64,000 bases of DNA from Lithospermum erythrorhizon (GCA_019722365.1 JADFUC010000765.1:806001-870000); one strand, 5' to 3'. Counted from the stretch's first letter, positions 14,212-27,380 are shown. Notes: generated by a model not told the origin, from the sequence alone. Numbers and translations are program-made.

Positions 14212-17200
14212 ATGGGTGAAGCAGTTGAGTTCTTACATTGCAATGGATTCCCTAATGTTCTTTGTGCACCAACAAAACATCATGCTACTGATAATTCTTC
14301 TTGGTACGAGGAAGAGCTTGACGTTGATCTCAAATGGTCTTTTGCTTTGAATAGGTAATATGATCTAATTGAGAAGCTTCTTGTTTCTTTTCTTCTTAAC
14401 AATCTTTAACTTTTGAACATTTCGAGAAATTGATTTTTTATCGGATTCCCGTCGTCCTCTTTAGACAGTCTCTTCAGAGACACTAGTGCTGGTTGATGTA
14501 TAATATACCAAGTACTTTAGGATATATATTTAATTTTGTTCCCCTAAAGTTTTAGTGTGGTCTCGTCCCCGTCCATGCCCAAAATATATTACTAGTAAGA
14601 TTGCCACTTCAATTTTTTTTTTCCCTTTCTGACAACAAAAAATAATACTCCGTAGTTAAAATATAATAGTTGTGCATTTGATTAATTATCGCCATGTCTC
14701 AATAGAGAAACATAAGTTCATCCACATTTTGTCATAAAAGTTGTGAACTTCACTAATTTGATTGTCCTCCCCCTGAAGGGTACTCCACAAAGGAACAAGT
14801 GAGTATCAGGACATCGCTCTTCTGGATACCAAGCATTTTGGGAAGGTATCCTTTTGGGTCCTCATTTAGTCATTTCTTAACTAAACTTATTATCTTGTAC
14901 AATTTTGTGAGACGATGATCCCTCAATTTTAATTTTATTGTTATAAAACTATAAAAGTATTGCAGAGTAGTTTACCTATATAAAAATAAAATAATCTCCC
15001 CTCATTTCAATTGAGTACAATTTCTTTAATGTGTATGGTCGCTTTTTATTTGTTCATGATCCGCCATTTGTTGCATGTAGTCTTAAAGTGTGAATATACA
15101 TGCAGGTGTTGGTGATTGATGGAAAAATGCAAAGCTCTGAAGTTGATGAATTTATTTACCATGAGTGCTTGATCCATCCTGCTCTCTTATGTCACTCCAA
15201 GTAAGAATTTCAATAGTAACATGCACATGTTAGTATGTTTCTCGCTCCTTAAAGTTAAGCATCCTTCAAAGTTATTGCACTCATCAATTACCCTCCTAGC
15301 TATTTTATGTTAATCAGATAATTAGTTGATTAATATCTGCATGAAATTAAACAATGTTACAGCCCTAAGAGTGTCTTTATAATGGGAGGTGGAGAAGGCT
15401 CTGCTGCAAGGGAAGCTCTCAGGCACAAGTCACTAGACAAAGTTGTCATGTGTGATATTGATCAGGTGAAACAGCTTATCTATTTTCTTGATTATTATTT
15501 TATCACATCAATTTCATTCACTTTCAATTTAGTACAAATTCATGCAATGAAATGAATTGATGTGATTAGGAAGGAATATAAACATTGAGGGTAAATGAAC
15601 CAAGACTTCTAACCTAATGGTTATCACCCCAAGCCTCCATATGAGAGGGCTTGGGTCCGATTTACAGAGGGGTTTTATAAAATATTTTTCCTCTAAAAAA
15701 AAAACACACACACACATTGAGGGTAAATTTATTGTAGTTATGTGAAGGTTACTAGGTTAGGTTGGCATTTGCAAGTATACAACCCCTTATCTCCATCACT
15801 GGTTGTAATAATAGCTTCAACTTCATGCAGGAAGTTGTCGACTTTTGCAGAACACACCTAACCGCAAACCATGAAGCATTTCAGAACACCAAGCTTAATC
15901 TAGTGATCAATGATGCCAAGTGAGGGCACCCAAAATCCTAAAACATTACTTATCTTAATCTTTTATTAAATTCCAATACATATCTTATTCGCGGTTTTTA
16001 TTTGCGTATATGTTTGTTTTCTTCAAGAGCTGAATTAGAGGGGAGGAAGGAAAAGTTTGATATCATAGTGGGAGATTTAGCTGACCCTGTTGAAGGAGGA
16101 CCATGTTACCAACTCTACACAAAATCTTTCTATGAAAATATTCTCAAGCCTAAGCTCACAAGCAATGGAATCTTTGTCACTCAGGTTGTTCTTCTTGCTT
16201 AAATTTATATTTTTACCATCTGTATTTTTTTCTCATTTACATCGGCAAATTAAACATATGTTGTGTTTTCATGTTTCCCACAGGCTGGACCAGCAGGTGT
16301 ATTCACCCATAAGGAGGTCTTTTCATCTATTCACAACACAATAAAACAGGTTTTTAAGTGTAAGTTTGGTCGTATTAATCTTTTTGACAACTTTAATGTC
16401 AAGAATACTTATTCAATGGCGGAACCAAAATGTGTATCCATTATTTTCAATTAAGGAGTTAAATATATATTTATCAAAATTAATGGAACAAATCAATATT
16501 TAGGGGACGAGAAGAAAAAAAATGAGTGGTTTTAAAAAATAAAAATTTCTGTCTTTAGGGGCAGAGGCAGAGTGTCTCTTCAGCACCCCCACATTATCTC
16601 CATTGATTACTGTTCGTTGTTTTGGCTTGCTTCTTAAATCGAAAATGATCTGATTCTTTACTGACTGAAATATTTGCTATTGATGATTTATGCAGATGTG
16701 CTTGCATACACTGCTCATGTGCCATCTTTTGCTGATACTTGGGGATGGGTAATGGTTAGTAAATCAAACCTTTTAAAAAAAAAAATCATTAGATACTTAT
16801 TTATTCGCCTTATTGTACTAACATATGCGATCTAATCCAGGCGTCTGATCAACCATTTTGCATTGATGTTATGAATTTGGATAAGAGAATTTCAGAAAGA
16901 ATTGATGGAGAATTGCTGTATCTAAATGGGGCATCTTTTGTTTCCTCCACAATCTTGAATAAGACTGTTGCTAAAACGTAAGTGTACCAAATTTAATTAT
17001 CACTTTACCGAACAATAAAATTGATACAGAGCACATTCAATTTCACCTTAAAATTTCATATTTGTTCTCATCTCGTCTCCTTAATATTAGTTAGCATCTT
17101 TAGTTTCTATACATAGTACTTCACCCACGTTCAGTCGCGAATATAATGAGCTAATAATCTGTTCAGATTGAAGAACGAAACTCATGTTTACACTGAGGAC

Positions 17201-17245
17201 GACGCAAGATTCATCCATGGGCACGGTGTGGCATACCGCGCATGA
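14212..17245 (+). CDS. ACL5: thermospermine synthase (ACAULIS5 type), ten exons
   Basis: Spermidine/spermine-synthase-family aminopropyltransferase. ACL5 enzymes move an aminopropyl group from decarboxylated S-adenosylmethionine to spermidine, making thermospermine, which restrains xylem differentiation and allows stem elongation. Exons: 14212-14354, 14779-14845, 15106-15200, 15363-15465, 15831-15919, 16028-16184, 16284-16359, 16696-16754, 16841-16977, 17167-17245. They sum to 1005 nt, 334 residues, against about 339 in Arabidopsis ACL5. Visible motifs are the nucleotide-binding GGGEGS (residues 110-115), CDIDQEVVDFC with acidic D133/D135, and [20 protein letters not shown] (from residue 181) with D185. 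The C-terminal [11 protein letters not shown] is also typical. ACL5, rather than spermidine synthase, is indicated by the start ('MGEAVE') and by '[22 protein letters not shown]'. All introns are GT..AG and phase closes throughout. Intron 4 holds a SINE. Confidence 0.95.
15597..15713 (+). mobile_element. tRNA-derived SINE in ACL5 intron 4
   Basis: A 117-bp insertion is bounded by identical 15-bp direct repeats, 15582-15596 and 15714-15728 (ACATTGAGGGTAAAT), the target-site duplication expected of retroposition. Inside, TAACCTAATGGT (15610-15621) resembles an RNA polymerase III A box and GGGTCCGATTT (15653-15663) a B box. The 3' end is A-rich and runs into a CA repeat. It lies in the sense orientation within a 365-bp intron, away from both splice sites. 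Confidence 0.8.
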
Positions 17246-17990
17246 ATATTGAGTGAGGATGGAGGAAGTGTTGTACAGGGATTAAACTAAAAGAAAGAAC
17301 TAGCTCATGAAATGCTAGTTTGAAAGTTTAAAAGATAGGCATTGTTAGAAGCCTTTGATCCAAAAAGTGCAATGTTCTTGGTTTCTAGTTTCTGATTTAA
17401 GTGGCTAAACTCATGTTATGAATCTTGTAATGGCTAAAACAACTGAGGCATTCCTCCATGACGATTTTTGTCATATTTATCATAGAATTGGTTTATTTAC
17501 TTGGATTTTTGCAAGAAACCTTAAGATCGTCTCGAAACCGAGTTACTTGTATTTTTGTGTTTCTAGATTTTTTTTGTAGGCGAATTCAAAGAGGAAAATT
17601 AATTGGGAATTGAATCATCTCGAGATCATGTCGAGATTAAGTAGAAAATATGAACAATTCGAGGAACAAATCGAAGAAAGAAAAGAGTAAAAGTGACAAA
17701 TGGGGTAGCCCCGGTAGGTCGGTGTATTTTTTGTTGGCTTGTCCAGGTTTATCATTATGCAGAGAGAAAAATTGGAATCTTGTTCCAGTGTCTATTAGCA
17801 TTAGCATGCAGCGAGAATTGTGTCGAGATGCAGATCATGCCGACTTGTATAGTATTGCCCAATTAATGAAGCTAAACATCTTCACAGACTTGGACTTCCC
17901 ATCGGCCAAGGCCCAAATTCTACTCAATGAATTATGATAACAAAATAAAACTCCGAAGTCCAACCATGTCCTAACCAAAAACCTAAAACA
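17246..17990. other. ACL5 3' UTR and spacer before the PPR gene
   Basis: This 745-bp stretch must contain the ACL5 3' UTR and the PPR promoter. A 95-codon open frame at 17650-17937 has no recognisable domain and is not annotated as a gene. Confidence 0.6.
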
Positions 17991-18977
17991 ATGCATGCTA
18001 TGCAGAAAGCATCCAACATCATCCACAAAACTCTGAGAAAAACATTGAGTTTCCATTTTTCAACATCATCATCATCAAAACTTCCAAACTCGCCACCACC
18101 TAGCTCCGCCTACTACGACGAACTCATCGACTTCGCCGCGCGTAACCGCGACTTCACCACCGTGCAACACCTCCTCAACAAACGAGCAAAAGATGGATGT
18201 TTCAACACTACCAACACCTTCAAGTTTATCGCCACGAATGATCCCGCAAACCTCCAGCAAGTCATGCAATGTTTGAATAATCTTGATGGTGGGTTGGCTA
18301 GGAAAGGCTCCTACAATGCTCTCATTGCTCAGTTATCGAAACTTGATAGAATTCGCGAAGCAATGGTTGTAGTGCATGAGATGGTTAAGAAGGATTACGG
18401 GGCTAAAGCCACGTCGTTTCACCCCATACTCAACGCCTTAACGAAGAGACGTGAAATGGGTGAAGCGTGGTCCGTGTTGGAGTTAATGAGAGAACGTGGT
18501 ATCAGTCCTGATACCACTTCGTACAACTACTTGTTAACATCATATTGTTTCATCGGGGATTTGGAATCTTCGTGTCTCGTCTTGAGGAAAATGCGGGAGG
18601 TGGGATTGGAGGAGGATTTAAGGACTTATGACTCTCTTGTATTGGGTGCTTGTAGATGGGGGAAATTGCAAGGTGCATTGATGATATTAAGGAGGATGGT
18701 TTATGTTGGATTGTCTCCCTTGTATGCAACTTATGCTCATGTTATTAATGCTATGTGTAGGGATGGTTTTTATCATCAAGCTGTGGAGCTTGTTAGGTGT
18801 TATGCTGGAAGGGATTCTAAATTGGATTTTGACAATTTTGGGTTGTTGGCTACACGATTGCTCAAGTTGAAGAGATTTGATGAGGCTAAGATTGTTGTTG
18901 AGGAGATGGAGAATAGAAATATACCCATTAATGATTCTTTAAGATGTGTTTTTAATCCACCAAACTTTGGATTGTAA
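17991..18977 (+). CDS. P-class pentatricopeptide repeat protein, probably mitochondrial
   Basis: An intronless frame of 328 codons. PPR proteins bind organellar RNA through tandem 35-residue helical hairpins and act in processing, stability or translation. From about residue 105 onward there are five or six PPR units, with recurring signatures such as SYNALIAQLSK, SYNYLLTSYC..GDLE, TYDSLVLGACRWGKL and TYAHVINAMCRDG at regular spacing. There is no E or DYW tail, so it is a P-type protein. The N-terminus (MHAMQKASNIIHKTLRKTLS, then a Ser-rich stretch) is basic and lacks acidic residues, like a mitochondrial presequence. Translation could equally start at the second ATG (18000), since the targeting region is kept either way. 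The protein is short for the family. Its orthologue and RNA target are not determinable here. Confidence 0.85.
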   Translation: MHAMQKASNIIHKTLRKTLSFHFSTSSSSKLPNSPPPSSAYYDELIDFAARNRDFTTVQHLLNKRAKDGCFNTTNTFKFIATNDPANLQQVMQCLNNLDGGLARKGSYNALIAQLSKLDRIREAMVVVHEMVKKDYGAKATSFHPILNALTKRREMGEAWSVLELMRERGISPDTTSYNYLLTSYCFIGDLESSCLVLRKMREVGLEEDLRTYDSLVLGACRWGKLQGALMILRRMVYVGLSPLYATYAHVINAMCRDGFYHQAVELVRCYAGRDSKLDFDNFGLLATRLLKLKRFDEAKIVVEEMENRNIPINDSLRCVFNPPNFGL

Positions 18978-20663
18978 AATTGGAGTTATGTTTTAGATGA
19001 TTCATATGAAAGTAATTGTTAACTTGTTATGAATGTTTAAATCGAAAGGCAAGTTAAAACTTAAAATTTTACTTTGATGAGGATGTTTTTTTTGTTTTCT
19101 GGACAAATCGAGGAGATGACGCCTCCTCTCCAAGAGTCTCGCATCAATCAAGAGGCTAGTCTTTGAACCAGATCCTCGCTCAAAACAAGAGACTCGAATT
19201 ACTTAAGTACTAAATCAACTCCCACATCTTCATTAAATTTAATTACTTTATGAGAACAGCAAAACTCAAAATCTAATGTTCAATAAGTAAATTACAACTT
19301 GAAAGAACACTATCGATTGTCAAATTATCTATCAAATAAATAAGATATCAAGAAAGCCATATATAGTCAACAGTTAAAAGAAATTCACATCTTAATTGCT
19401 TGTATTATAAGTAAAAATGTCGGGACTTCTGGAGAACATGCTTATATTATTAGAAGTAAAAAATGTTAGGGTCGTGGTACTCGTGGAGGACATGATGAAT
19501 GCAAAACATAATGACGTTCCAATAGGACAAATTAACATAAAACCTTAAATTTTAGGTCCCACCAAACACCCATATTATAATTATGTAAAACTAATGTTGT
19601 TAATTAGTCGAGTTGGGCCGGTATTGGTTATTATCCGTCGGATAAGTCGCTATCGAGTCGGAGTAATTATCTCCAGATTGAGATATATAGTAATAAATCA
19701 TACTTGAGTCCGAGTTGCTAAGCTTTCAGGCGAATTTCGAGTCGAGTATTTTGAGTTGATTAGCGAGTGAGTTTGGTTACTGATAAATTATCAAAATTAA
19801 TATACTATTTTTTTGAAATATATTATAATTCTTTTAAAATGTTATCGATATTCAGTTGAGCGGTTCGAGTATACTTGACCTAATACCGTACAGAGTGATA
19901 CTTGAGTGCAACTCCCTAAGCTTTCCACTTGTTATCCAGTCGGGTATTCTTCTAAATTTATCTTGAAGGACACTTCACTAACAAATAGTCAAATACTCCA
20001 TCATTTAAACACTTCCAAGTTTTATTTCATTTTTTCAAATCAAGTGGCAGTTTATGATTTTTCGCTCAACATGGTTTACCTACCATTTTGCACACCGAAG
20101 CGATGGTGGAACCCCACTCCAACCAAATATTAAAACTGGCCAGTGATACTTCGGACATAGCTAAGTTGAGAATTGGCCAGTCAATTCATCATCTTAATTA
20201 TCATCAACTTAAATTATTTCTTAATGTCCGAAACGGGCCAATTCATAGAATCGTAATGAAATTAATCGGCGTAGTAGCCGATTGAATTTATATATTTGTA
20301 TCGTCTGAAAATATAATTATTGACTTTATGAACACGATCAACATCGACCAACTCTGATAACATTTGTTTGAAAGTTAGTACCGTTAACAATGTGGCTGGC
20401 AGATCAAATTCGTATCGATACATATTTCCAAGCACATTCCACGTTTTTAAGGCTCAATTATTTCAAGGTAGGTGCAAGCGTTTTAAGCGTAGTATCACCA
20501 GGCAGCCTACAGAAGATATGCATGCGTTAATCTACAAAAAAATTATATACCGCTCAATTTGCATGCTGATTTCCCCCAAAAAAAAATTCCCCTAATTAAC
20601 AAAAAAAAAAAAAATTATTCCAAGGTAGGTGGAATTGGTCCCTTGACATGGGGTCTGAACATT
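18978..20663. other. intergenic region with degenerate repeats
   Basis: No gene is supported. The stretch 19600-19960 is rich in GAGT/CGAGT words and has an imprecise direct repeat (blocks sharing 'TACTTGAGT' and 'CTAAGCTTTC' near 19701-19735 and 19891-19925), suggesting decayed repeat DNA. A/T homopolymer runs occur near 20580-20615. Confidence 0.55.
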
Positions 20664-20671
20664 TATAAAAT
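20664..20671 (+). promoter_or_regulatory. TATA box of the serine carboxypeptidase-like gene
   Basis: TATAAAAT lies 55 bp upstream of the ATG at 20719, giving a predicted start near 20695 and a short 5' UTR of about 25 nt. Confidence 0.65.
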
Positions 20672-20718
20672 ACCACACCAATACTATCCTCTCTGTTAAG
20701 GAAAAACTCTTATCTACA

Positions 20719-23700
20719 ATGGCTAGTAAAACTAAACTGCTACTGCTAAGCACTGTGTGCATGGCCTTTTATTCATGTTTTTTGATAACACAATCACTTC
20801 CAGAGACTTCTTTAGTTACTCACCTCCCTGGATACAATGGAACCTTTCCATCCAAACACTATGCTGGGTACGTATTTTTTTAACCCGAGTTTTGATAATT
20901 AACGATAAGATGAGTTTCGAACCAGGACGTTATGATCACTAACAAGCGCTTGTTTTACTATACTGTTCGATTAACTCGAGTTTTAACTTAGTTCTTCGTT
21001 GACTATTTGTATCAGTTCGTTAGGTGTTTTTTCGTTGACTATGGTTATGAACATTAAGTTTGTTTAACTAATAGTTCATTCATATAATTCTATTTTTATT
21101 AGAAGATTCATACCATTATATTAGAAACACCAAATACTTGATCATCACAGTTTGGAATGTTGAAAGTACATATTCCCTTGATCGCTAAAAGATCGTCTCG
21201 TTTTGAATTTTGATGTGGTGTATAAGTTTTGAACTCAACTAGAAGTAAGTAATTGTTTGCAAAAGTAATTCATATGACGAGGTTAAAAATTATCAATGTG
21301 AGTATGTAGGTATGTGACTCTGGATGAGAAGAAACTGTACTACTATTTTGTTGTTTCTGAACGAAGTCCTTCGAAGGATCCCGTGGTTTTGTGGCTCAAT
21401 GGTGGTCCAGGTTGCTCGAGCTTTGATGGATTCATCTATGAACATGGTATTATATTTCTTGATTTTTTTTTGTTGATTTCGAGATGTGTCGCCTTTCACT
21501 TTCCTAATTTCTTTTACTATCTCTTATCGGCAAGGACAGATCTAGTCACCGGACAAGGGTCTTTGTACTAGGCTATTCGATTAACTCTTTTGAGTATAAA
21601 GTCTTTTGTGGGAATATAGTAAAGTCTTATGTGGGAATATAGTAATAAAGGTGCATCTAAATATGTCGGGCTGCCGTAGAGAAACAATAAGGTTGCATTT
21701 GGATTTATGGATTTCAAAGGATGTATTTTAACCATGGTTTAAATCCATCGAACCTTTTGGATGTAAGAACAGATTAATACAGTTGGAAATTTGGAATGTA
21801 TCTATTGATTTATAATATAGATTTTAAATACCTATTCAATCTGAATTTATCCATCCAGACAAAAACTAATCGAAAATTCCCTCTTGATTTACTGTTCTAT
21901 TAACTACATACTTGTCCATAGTGCGATTGCGCCTGAATGAGTTACAACGATTTCATTGAGTAGGCATTGTAATGTATATTGTTTGTTAGTTCTGGTTTTT
22001 TCGACCTGTATAAGGATCACACTTTTGTTTTTGCTCGCTCATCACTAGAGCTAAGATATTTGGTCATTGTGCAGGTCCTTTCAACTTTGAGAAAGGAAAG
22101 ACCCCGAATAAGATGCCAACCCTGCATCTCAATCCATATAGCTGGACAAAGGTAATCTCGATGTTTGTAGATTTGGGGTAGCTACCATGAGGTTGATATG
22201 ATTGTTGTCATTGTCGAGTGACGAAGATAGATTTTAGCTGTGTAATATGTACTAAATTTCTCCCCTCAGGTTTCCAGTATTATATATCTGGACTCTCCTG
22301 CTGGTGTTGGGCTTTCTTACTCAGACAACAGTTCTGACTATGTAACAGGAGACATAAAGACTGCTACTGATTCACATGCATTTCTTCTTAAGGTGTCTAC
22401 TCATTCTGTTGAGAAAGATTTGTAGCTCTACAAATAGTTAATCCTTTTTGACTAACACATCTGTATTTGCTAGTGGTTTGAGCTTTACCCGGAATTTGTC
22501 TCGAACCCATTCTATATAGTAGGAGAGTCATACGCTGGAGTATATGTGCCAACTCTGGCATATGAAGTAGCACAGGGTAAATTCTAAATATATCTTATTT
22601 GGCATTTCAAATTTCACTGCCTCTAATATCTTCTTCTGATTGTCTTCTAGGTGTTGATGCTGGTCTTAAGCCAATCCTCAATTTAAAGGTATAGCATCTT
22701 AAATGCTACTGTCAGTCAAAGTTCAACAATTCTAACTCACTGCAAACAGGGCTACATTGTTGGAAATGGCGTGACAGATGAAGAGTTTGATGGAAATGCT
22801 CTTGTCCCGTTTGTACATGGGATGGGTCTTATTTCAGATGATCTGTATACAGTATGTTCTTTTCATTTTAATTTTTCTTGCCTCTGATTTTTTAAACTTA
22901 AGATATTACTACACCTTCCGTAGTAATATATGGAATAATGGAACATGGCAATCACATTGTTTAAACATAGAGGATGTGCATGCTTGGACTGGGGTCATCT
23001 CAGTTTATCGTGTAGTCGTGCTACATGATCGATAAACTCCCCCTTACAACTTCAATAGTCTTTCATGTTATCTTCTTATAATGAGATGGACAGTTTATTG
23101 TATTTATTTAAGTTCTAGCAGAGTAGCAGTACAAATCCCTTCCAAAATTTGGTATTTTTAGTATGAGGTATTTCAGCTTATGTATGCTGAAACATTGTAT
23201 TTATTCAGAATTTTTTTTCGAACAATGCAGGAAGTTATTTCTGAATGCAATGGAAACTACTACAATCCAACGAGCGAAACTTGTGAAAGCAAGCTTAATA
23301 AAGTTGATGAAGTAAGATACTATTTCTGTTATACGACCAAACAATATCCAAATAAAGTAATTCTTTTTTTACTTTTGTCAGTTATCAAATCTCTTATGTT
23401 AATTCAGGTCATTCGAGGTCTCAACATATATGACATTCTTGAACCATGCTATCACAACACCAATCCAATTAAGATGAAAACTGGTGACACAAAGTTGCCA
23501 CCAAGCTTCAGAAAATTAGGTGAGACTGAAAGGCCCATGCCTGTCAGGAAAAGGATGTTTGGCCGTGCATGGCCTCTTGCAGCCCCTGTCAGAGATGGAA
23601 TTGTCCCAACTTGGCCAGAACTTCTCGATGTTGGAAGTGTCCCTTGCACAGTAAGGCAAACTATTGGTTGACTGCTTAAAGTCCTTATGGTCTATTGTGG

Positions 23701-25204
23701 AGTTGTGGTTATATCATAGCATTTCTTTACTATTAAAGCCACTTACTAGATTCCTGAGCATAGCATGCTTTATTTCCCAATTATATTCTCATTTGATCCT
23801 TTTCACATTTGTAAGACGCCTCCCTCGGACATGTTAATTAATTGGTCATTTTCCAATTTCTGCATGATTGTATGTTATTAGCTTCTTTAGTGATTAAAAT
23901 ATGCCCCGTCATGCTACTAATATAACTGGTGTTGTATTATCCTTGTAACTCCTCCCTTGAAGGCATTGTCAATGTTGCCAATAACGAGTTAGAAATATAC
24001 AGGACGATGAAGTTGCAGATATTTGGCTGAACAATGAAGAGGTTAGGAAAGCTATCCATGCAGAAAAGGTATGATCATCTGTACATTTTCTGCACTATGG
24101 TACCCGGCTTCAACTTCTTCTGGCTCTGTTGACCTTCGACTATCTTCTTTACAGACAACTGTTTCGGGTCCTTGGGTTTTATGCACAAGCAGGATTAAGT
24201 TTACACATGATGCTGGAAGCATGGTTAAGTATCACAAGAATCTGACATCCCGTGGATACCGAGCACTCATATTCAGGTATGATAAGTGTAGTTTTGAAGA
24301 ATCGAATAAATTACTCATCAGCCAAAGTAGGCTCTTAAGTAGATACACCCTCTTCAAATAATCCCCTTTTCCCTTTTCCAATATTTCCATTCTGAAAATT
24401 TTAAAATTTGTTTGGTTGCTTCCGAGTCCTTTCCAGTTTTCTCCCACTTCTTCTTAAAAATGTCAAATGTAATAATCTCAACTTCATCAATCTCTTATTA
24501 TACCAAAGACATATGATGTTTTGTGAGAGCGATTGGTATGATATACCACGTAATAGAAGTATAATGTATCCGGAATCGATGGAATATTAAATCAGCGAAT
24601 GAACTAGAGAGATCTAACTGACAAATTGGAGTATTGGACAAAGATAGAAAAAGATGATGAGAAGAAAAAGGGCAGACCCTAAATGTTTTTTTGTTGCAGT
24701 GGTGATCATGATATGTGTGTTCCATTTACTGGAAGTGAAGCATGGACAAAGTCAGTTGGATATAAGACTGTCGATATGTGGAGGTCATGGTTTGTCAATG
24801 GACAAGTTGCTGGGTTTGTTACCCATACCTCATTTTGATTTGAGTAACATAGCATATTTTATTTCATTTTTGTTACATTTTTAATTGTTAACATTTAAAA
24901 AATTCATTATACTTTTAACACACCAGTAGTTTCATGATTATACACATTAAGGTCACTGTACTTTTATTGGCAGGTATACACAAGGATATGAAAACAATCT
25001 CACCTTCCTCACCATTAAGGTCGACGAACAAACCTTTTCGATCTCCTTCAGTTGGCAACTCTTTTTGCCAACTATTCTCCTGCTTCTATTCATCCTCATT
25101 TCACCATCTTCTCAATGCAGGGAGCTGGACATACTGTTCCGGAGTATAAACCTCGAGAAGCTTTAGAGTTCTATACACGTTGGCTCGAGGGGAAGAAGAT
25201 CTAA
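20719..25204 (+). CDS. SCPL20: serine carboxypeptidase-like protein, SCPL20 type, 14 exons
   Basis: Secreted peptidase-family S10 protein. Exons: 20719-20867, 21310-21446, 22075-22151, 22270-22392, 22474-22576, 22651-22688, 22750-22851, 23231-23311, 23408-23650, 24003-24068, 24155-24276, 24700-24813, 24974-25019, 25121-25204. They sum to 1485 nt, 494 residues, the usual family length. The first 27 or so residues form a signal peptide. The substrate-binding loop LNGGPGCSS is in exon 2. Catalytic Ser is S181 in GESYAG, the acid lies in SGDHD (residues 414-418) followed by CVPF, and catalytic His is H471 in GAGHTVP. All three are present, so the enzyme should be active as a carboxypeptidase or acyltransferase, and sequence alone does not decide which. 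The SCPL20 label rests on overall resemblance ('[17 protein letters not shown]' start, '[20 protein letters not shown]'). All introns are GT..AG with consistent phase. Confidence 0.92.
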
Positions 25205-25473
25205 TAAATTGTTCTTCAGTAATCCTTTCAGACATATATTGAACTATATTAAGAAAAAGAAAAACATTTCATTCTTTGCTAGCAATCTGCAACCTCGTGT
25301 CTACTTTGGTTGGCATTGTGCCCCAAAGTATATCCCAATAAGAGAACAAAAAAAAGGAGGGACATTTATTATAACTATATTATGAAATAAATTAAAATTT
25401 GCATGTGGATAAAAATAAAATAGTATAATATTTATCGTAATATTCTGAGAGTCATAAATTTATGTATTAGTTT

Positions 25474-25756
25474 ACTGAAATCCCTCCATTTCATATTATA
25501 AGGCATTTAAAATCTCACACATATATTGGCCAAAATCATTATAATATTAGGAATGTTAATAATAAATAGTTTAGTGCTGAAATTCTTTAAACTTTATGCG
25601 AAAGCGAGCCAAATAGAAGATATTTTTTGGAGTTGTTAGAAATACAAAATAGCTTTTTTGAGCATTAATTTTTACGTGAAATTACAAGGGAAGACATCAC
25701 AATTTGAATATGCCAATTCTTAAAAGATGTGCTTAATATGAGGGAGTGGGGAGTAA
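25474..25756. mobile_element. MITE-like inverted-repeat element
   Basis: The left end contains CCCTCCATTTCATATTATAA and, read on the opposite strand, the right end gives CTCCCTCATATTAAGCACAT. These are imperfect inverted termini of the 'CTCCCTC...CATATTA' kind seen in Stowaway-like elements. About 280 bp, non-coding and AT-rich. The exact ends and target duplication are not certain. Confidence 0.45.
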
Positions 25757-27009
25757 TATATTTATGATTAGCTATTTACTTCAAATAAATAAATTATAAA
25801 TATTCTAATAGTAAGGTGTTTTTAAATTAGAATAAACATAGAATTTTCTACTATTTGTATGCTTATATTTCAGCAAATATATTTTTAGACTAAAATCACA
25901 AAAACTAGATATAAACATACATTAAATTTCATTTATAGTTTTGAAGGAGATATATAATGAGATCGATAATGAGAGCGACAAATAACAATTTTTTTTACAT
26001 ATTTTAATATAGTCCTTTTAGTAGTTATAAATTATACTCCTAAATTTAAAGTACATATAACTAAGATTTTCATTCTTTACAATTTTGAATTTATCAAAAT
26101 GTTTATCCTTAAAGTATAAAGGCTCCCAACCTTTTAATAGTTTTAATCTCTATCAAAAGGTCGTTGAATGTTCCATATAGTATATACATTCATAAATTTA
26201 TTAGGATTGAGCGTGATTTAATAATAATTAGAGGATAAAACTTATATTAACTATTCATTTGATACTTATTTTAAGTTTTATATAATTTAATTTATATTTA
26301 GTCATCGATTAATCTTTGTCAACTATTTTTAAATTTTGTAGAATTAAATATCTACATATATACATAATTGAGTAAGTATTAAAAAAACGTTCAAGTTAGA
26401 AAGATATAACTAACCTATTGAGAATTTGTGTATATGTTCATGGGATAGAAATACTCTATATAGTTGTTTGTATCTTAACATTTAGGCTTATTAAGCAATC
26501 TCTTTTTCATCTCAAGTTATAAATCATATGAAGAATTTTAATTTCCGGAGTTTATATATCATATCTAAAAAACACATCCCAGAAAATAATATTTTCCTCG
26601 GGTTTTCAAGAGACTCCAATATCTTTTGATACGTTATTACAATCAGATAATCAACATATCAAATTCTATGCATAGTAAAAAAATAAATATTACATAGAAA
26701 AATAATCAATCAAAACATTATTTATAACAATTAGAAATTATATATCTTTTTTGTTCACCACATGCAAAACTCACAATTCTTTTATAATTAGCATTGGAGT
26801 TTTGATATTGGTGAGAAAAAGCTTACTTGAGTGTGTGATATAGACAAATATGGGGAGAAATTGGTTCCACTTCTTTTGAGAACCATGATTGCTTGCTAGC
26901 TAATTATATATATTTATCACAATTCTTAAGCTTTCAGAATCGTTAAGTTAGTTTAATCATAAAAATTGACTGAGAAAATAGGAATTATAGTTGTAACCCA
27001 CAGAGGTGG

Positions 27010-27380
27010 AATAATAAGACTCTTGTAACTCCCACAAATACTTATAAATTGTCTTTAAGCTATAATTTAATGTATTTTTTATCTTGATATGAAATGCAAA
27101 AATTTATTTACTTATATTATTTTAAGATCAATTACTATGAAATACTAAGAGTATTTATGGCTTCAATCATTATAAATTATCTTAAAATATAATTTTAATG
27201 TGTGTTTATTATCGTGATGTGAAATGCATTAATTTATTTACTTATTTTATTTTTAAGATCAGTTATGGAATAATAAGAGTATTGTAACTCTCAATCACTA
27301 TAAATTGTCTTAAAATATAATTTTAATGTGAAATGCATTAATTCGTTTACTTATTTTATTTTTTAAGAGTAATTATTAAC
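27010..27380. repeat. tandem repeat, period about 128 bp, three copies
   Basis: Copies begin at about 27010, 27140 and 27268. Each starts with 'AATA(A/C)TAAGA', has 'TATAAATTGTCTT' or a close variant, then 'TGAAATGCA', then 'TTTACTTAT', and ends in 'TTTTAAGA'. The third copy is shorter by an internal deletion of about 20 bp. It lies downstream of both converging genes. Confidence 0.8.

Noticed and set aside
17650..17937. 95-codon open frame between ACL5 and the PPR gene
   Set aside because: No domain, no homology I recognise and no exon signals; probably chance in the spacer.
21690..21870. Possible MITE in SCPL20 intron 2 with 'TTTGGATTTATGGATTTCA'-like ends
   Set aside because: The two ends match only loosely when one is inverted and no target duplication is visible.
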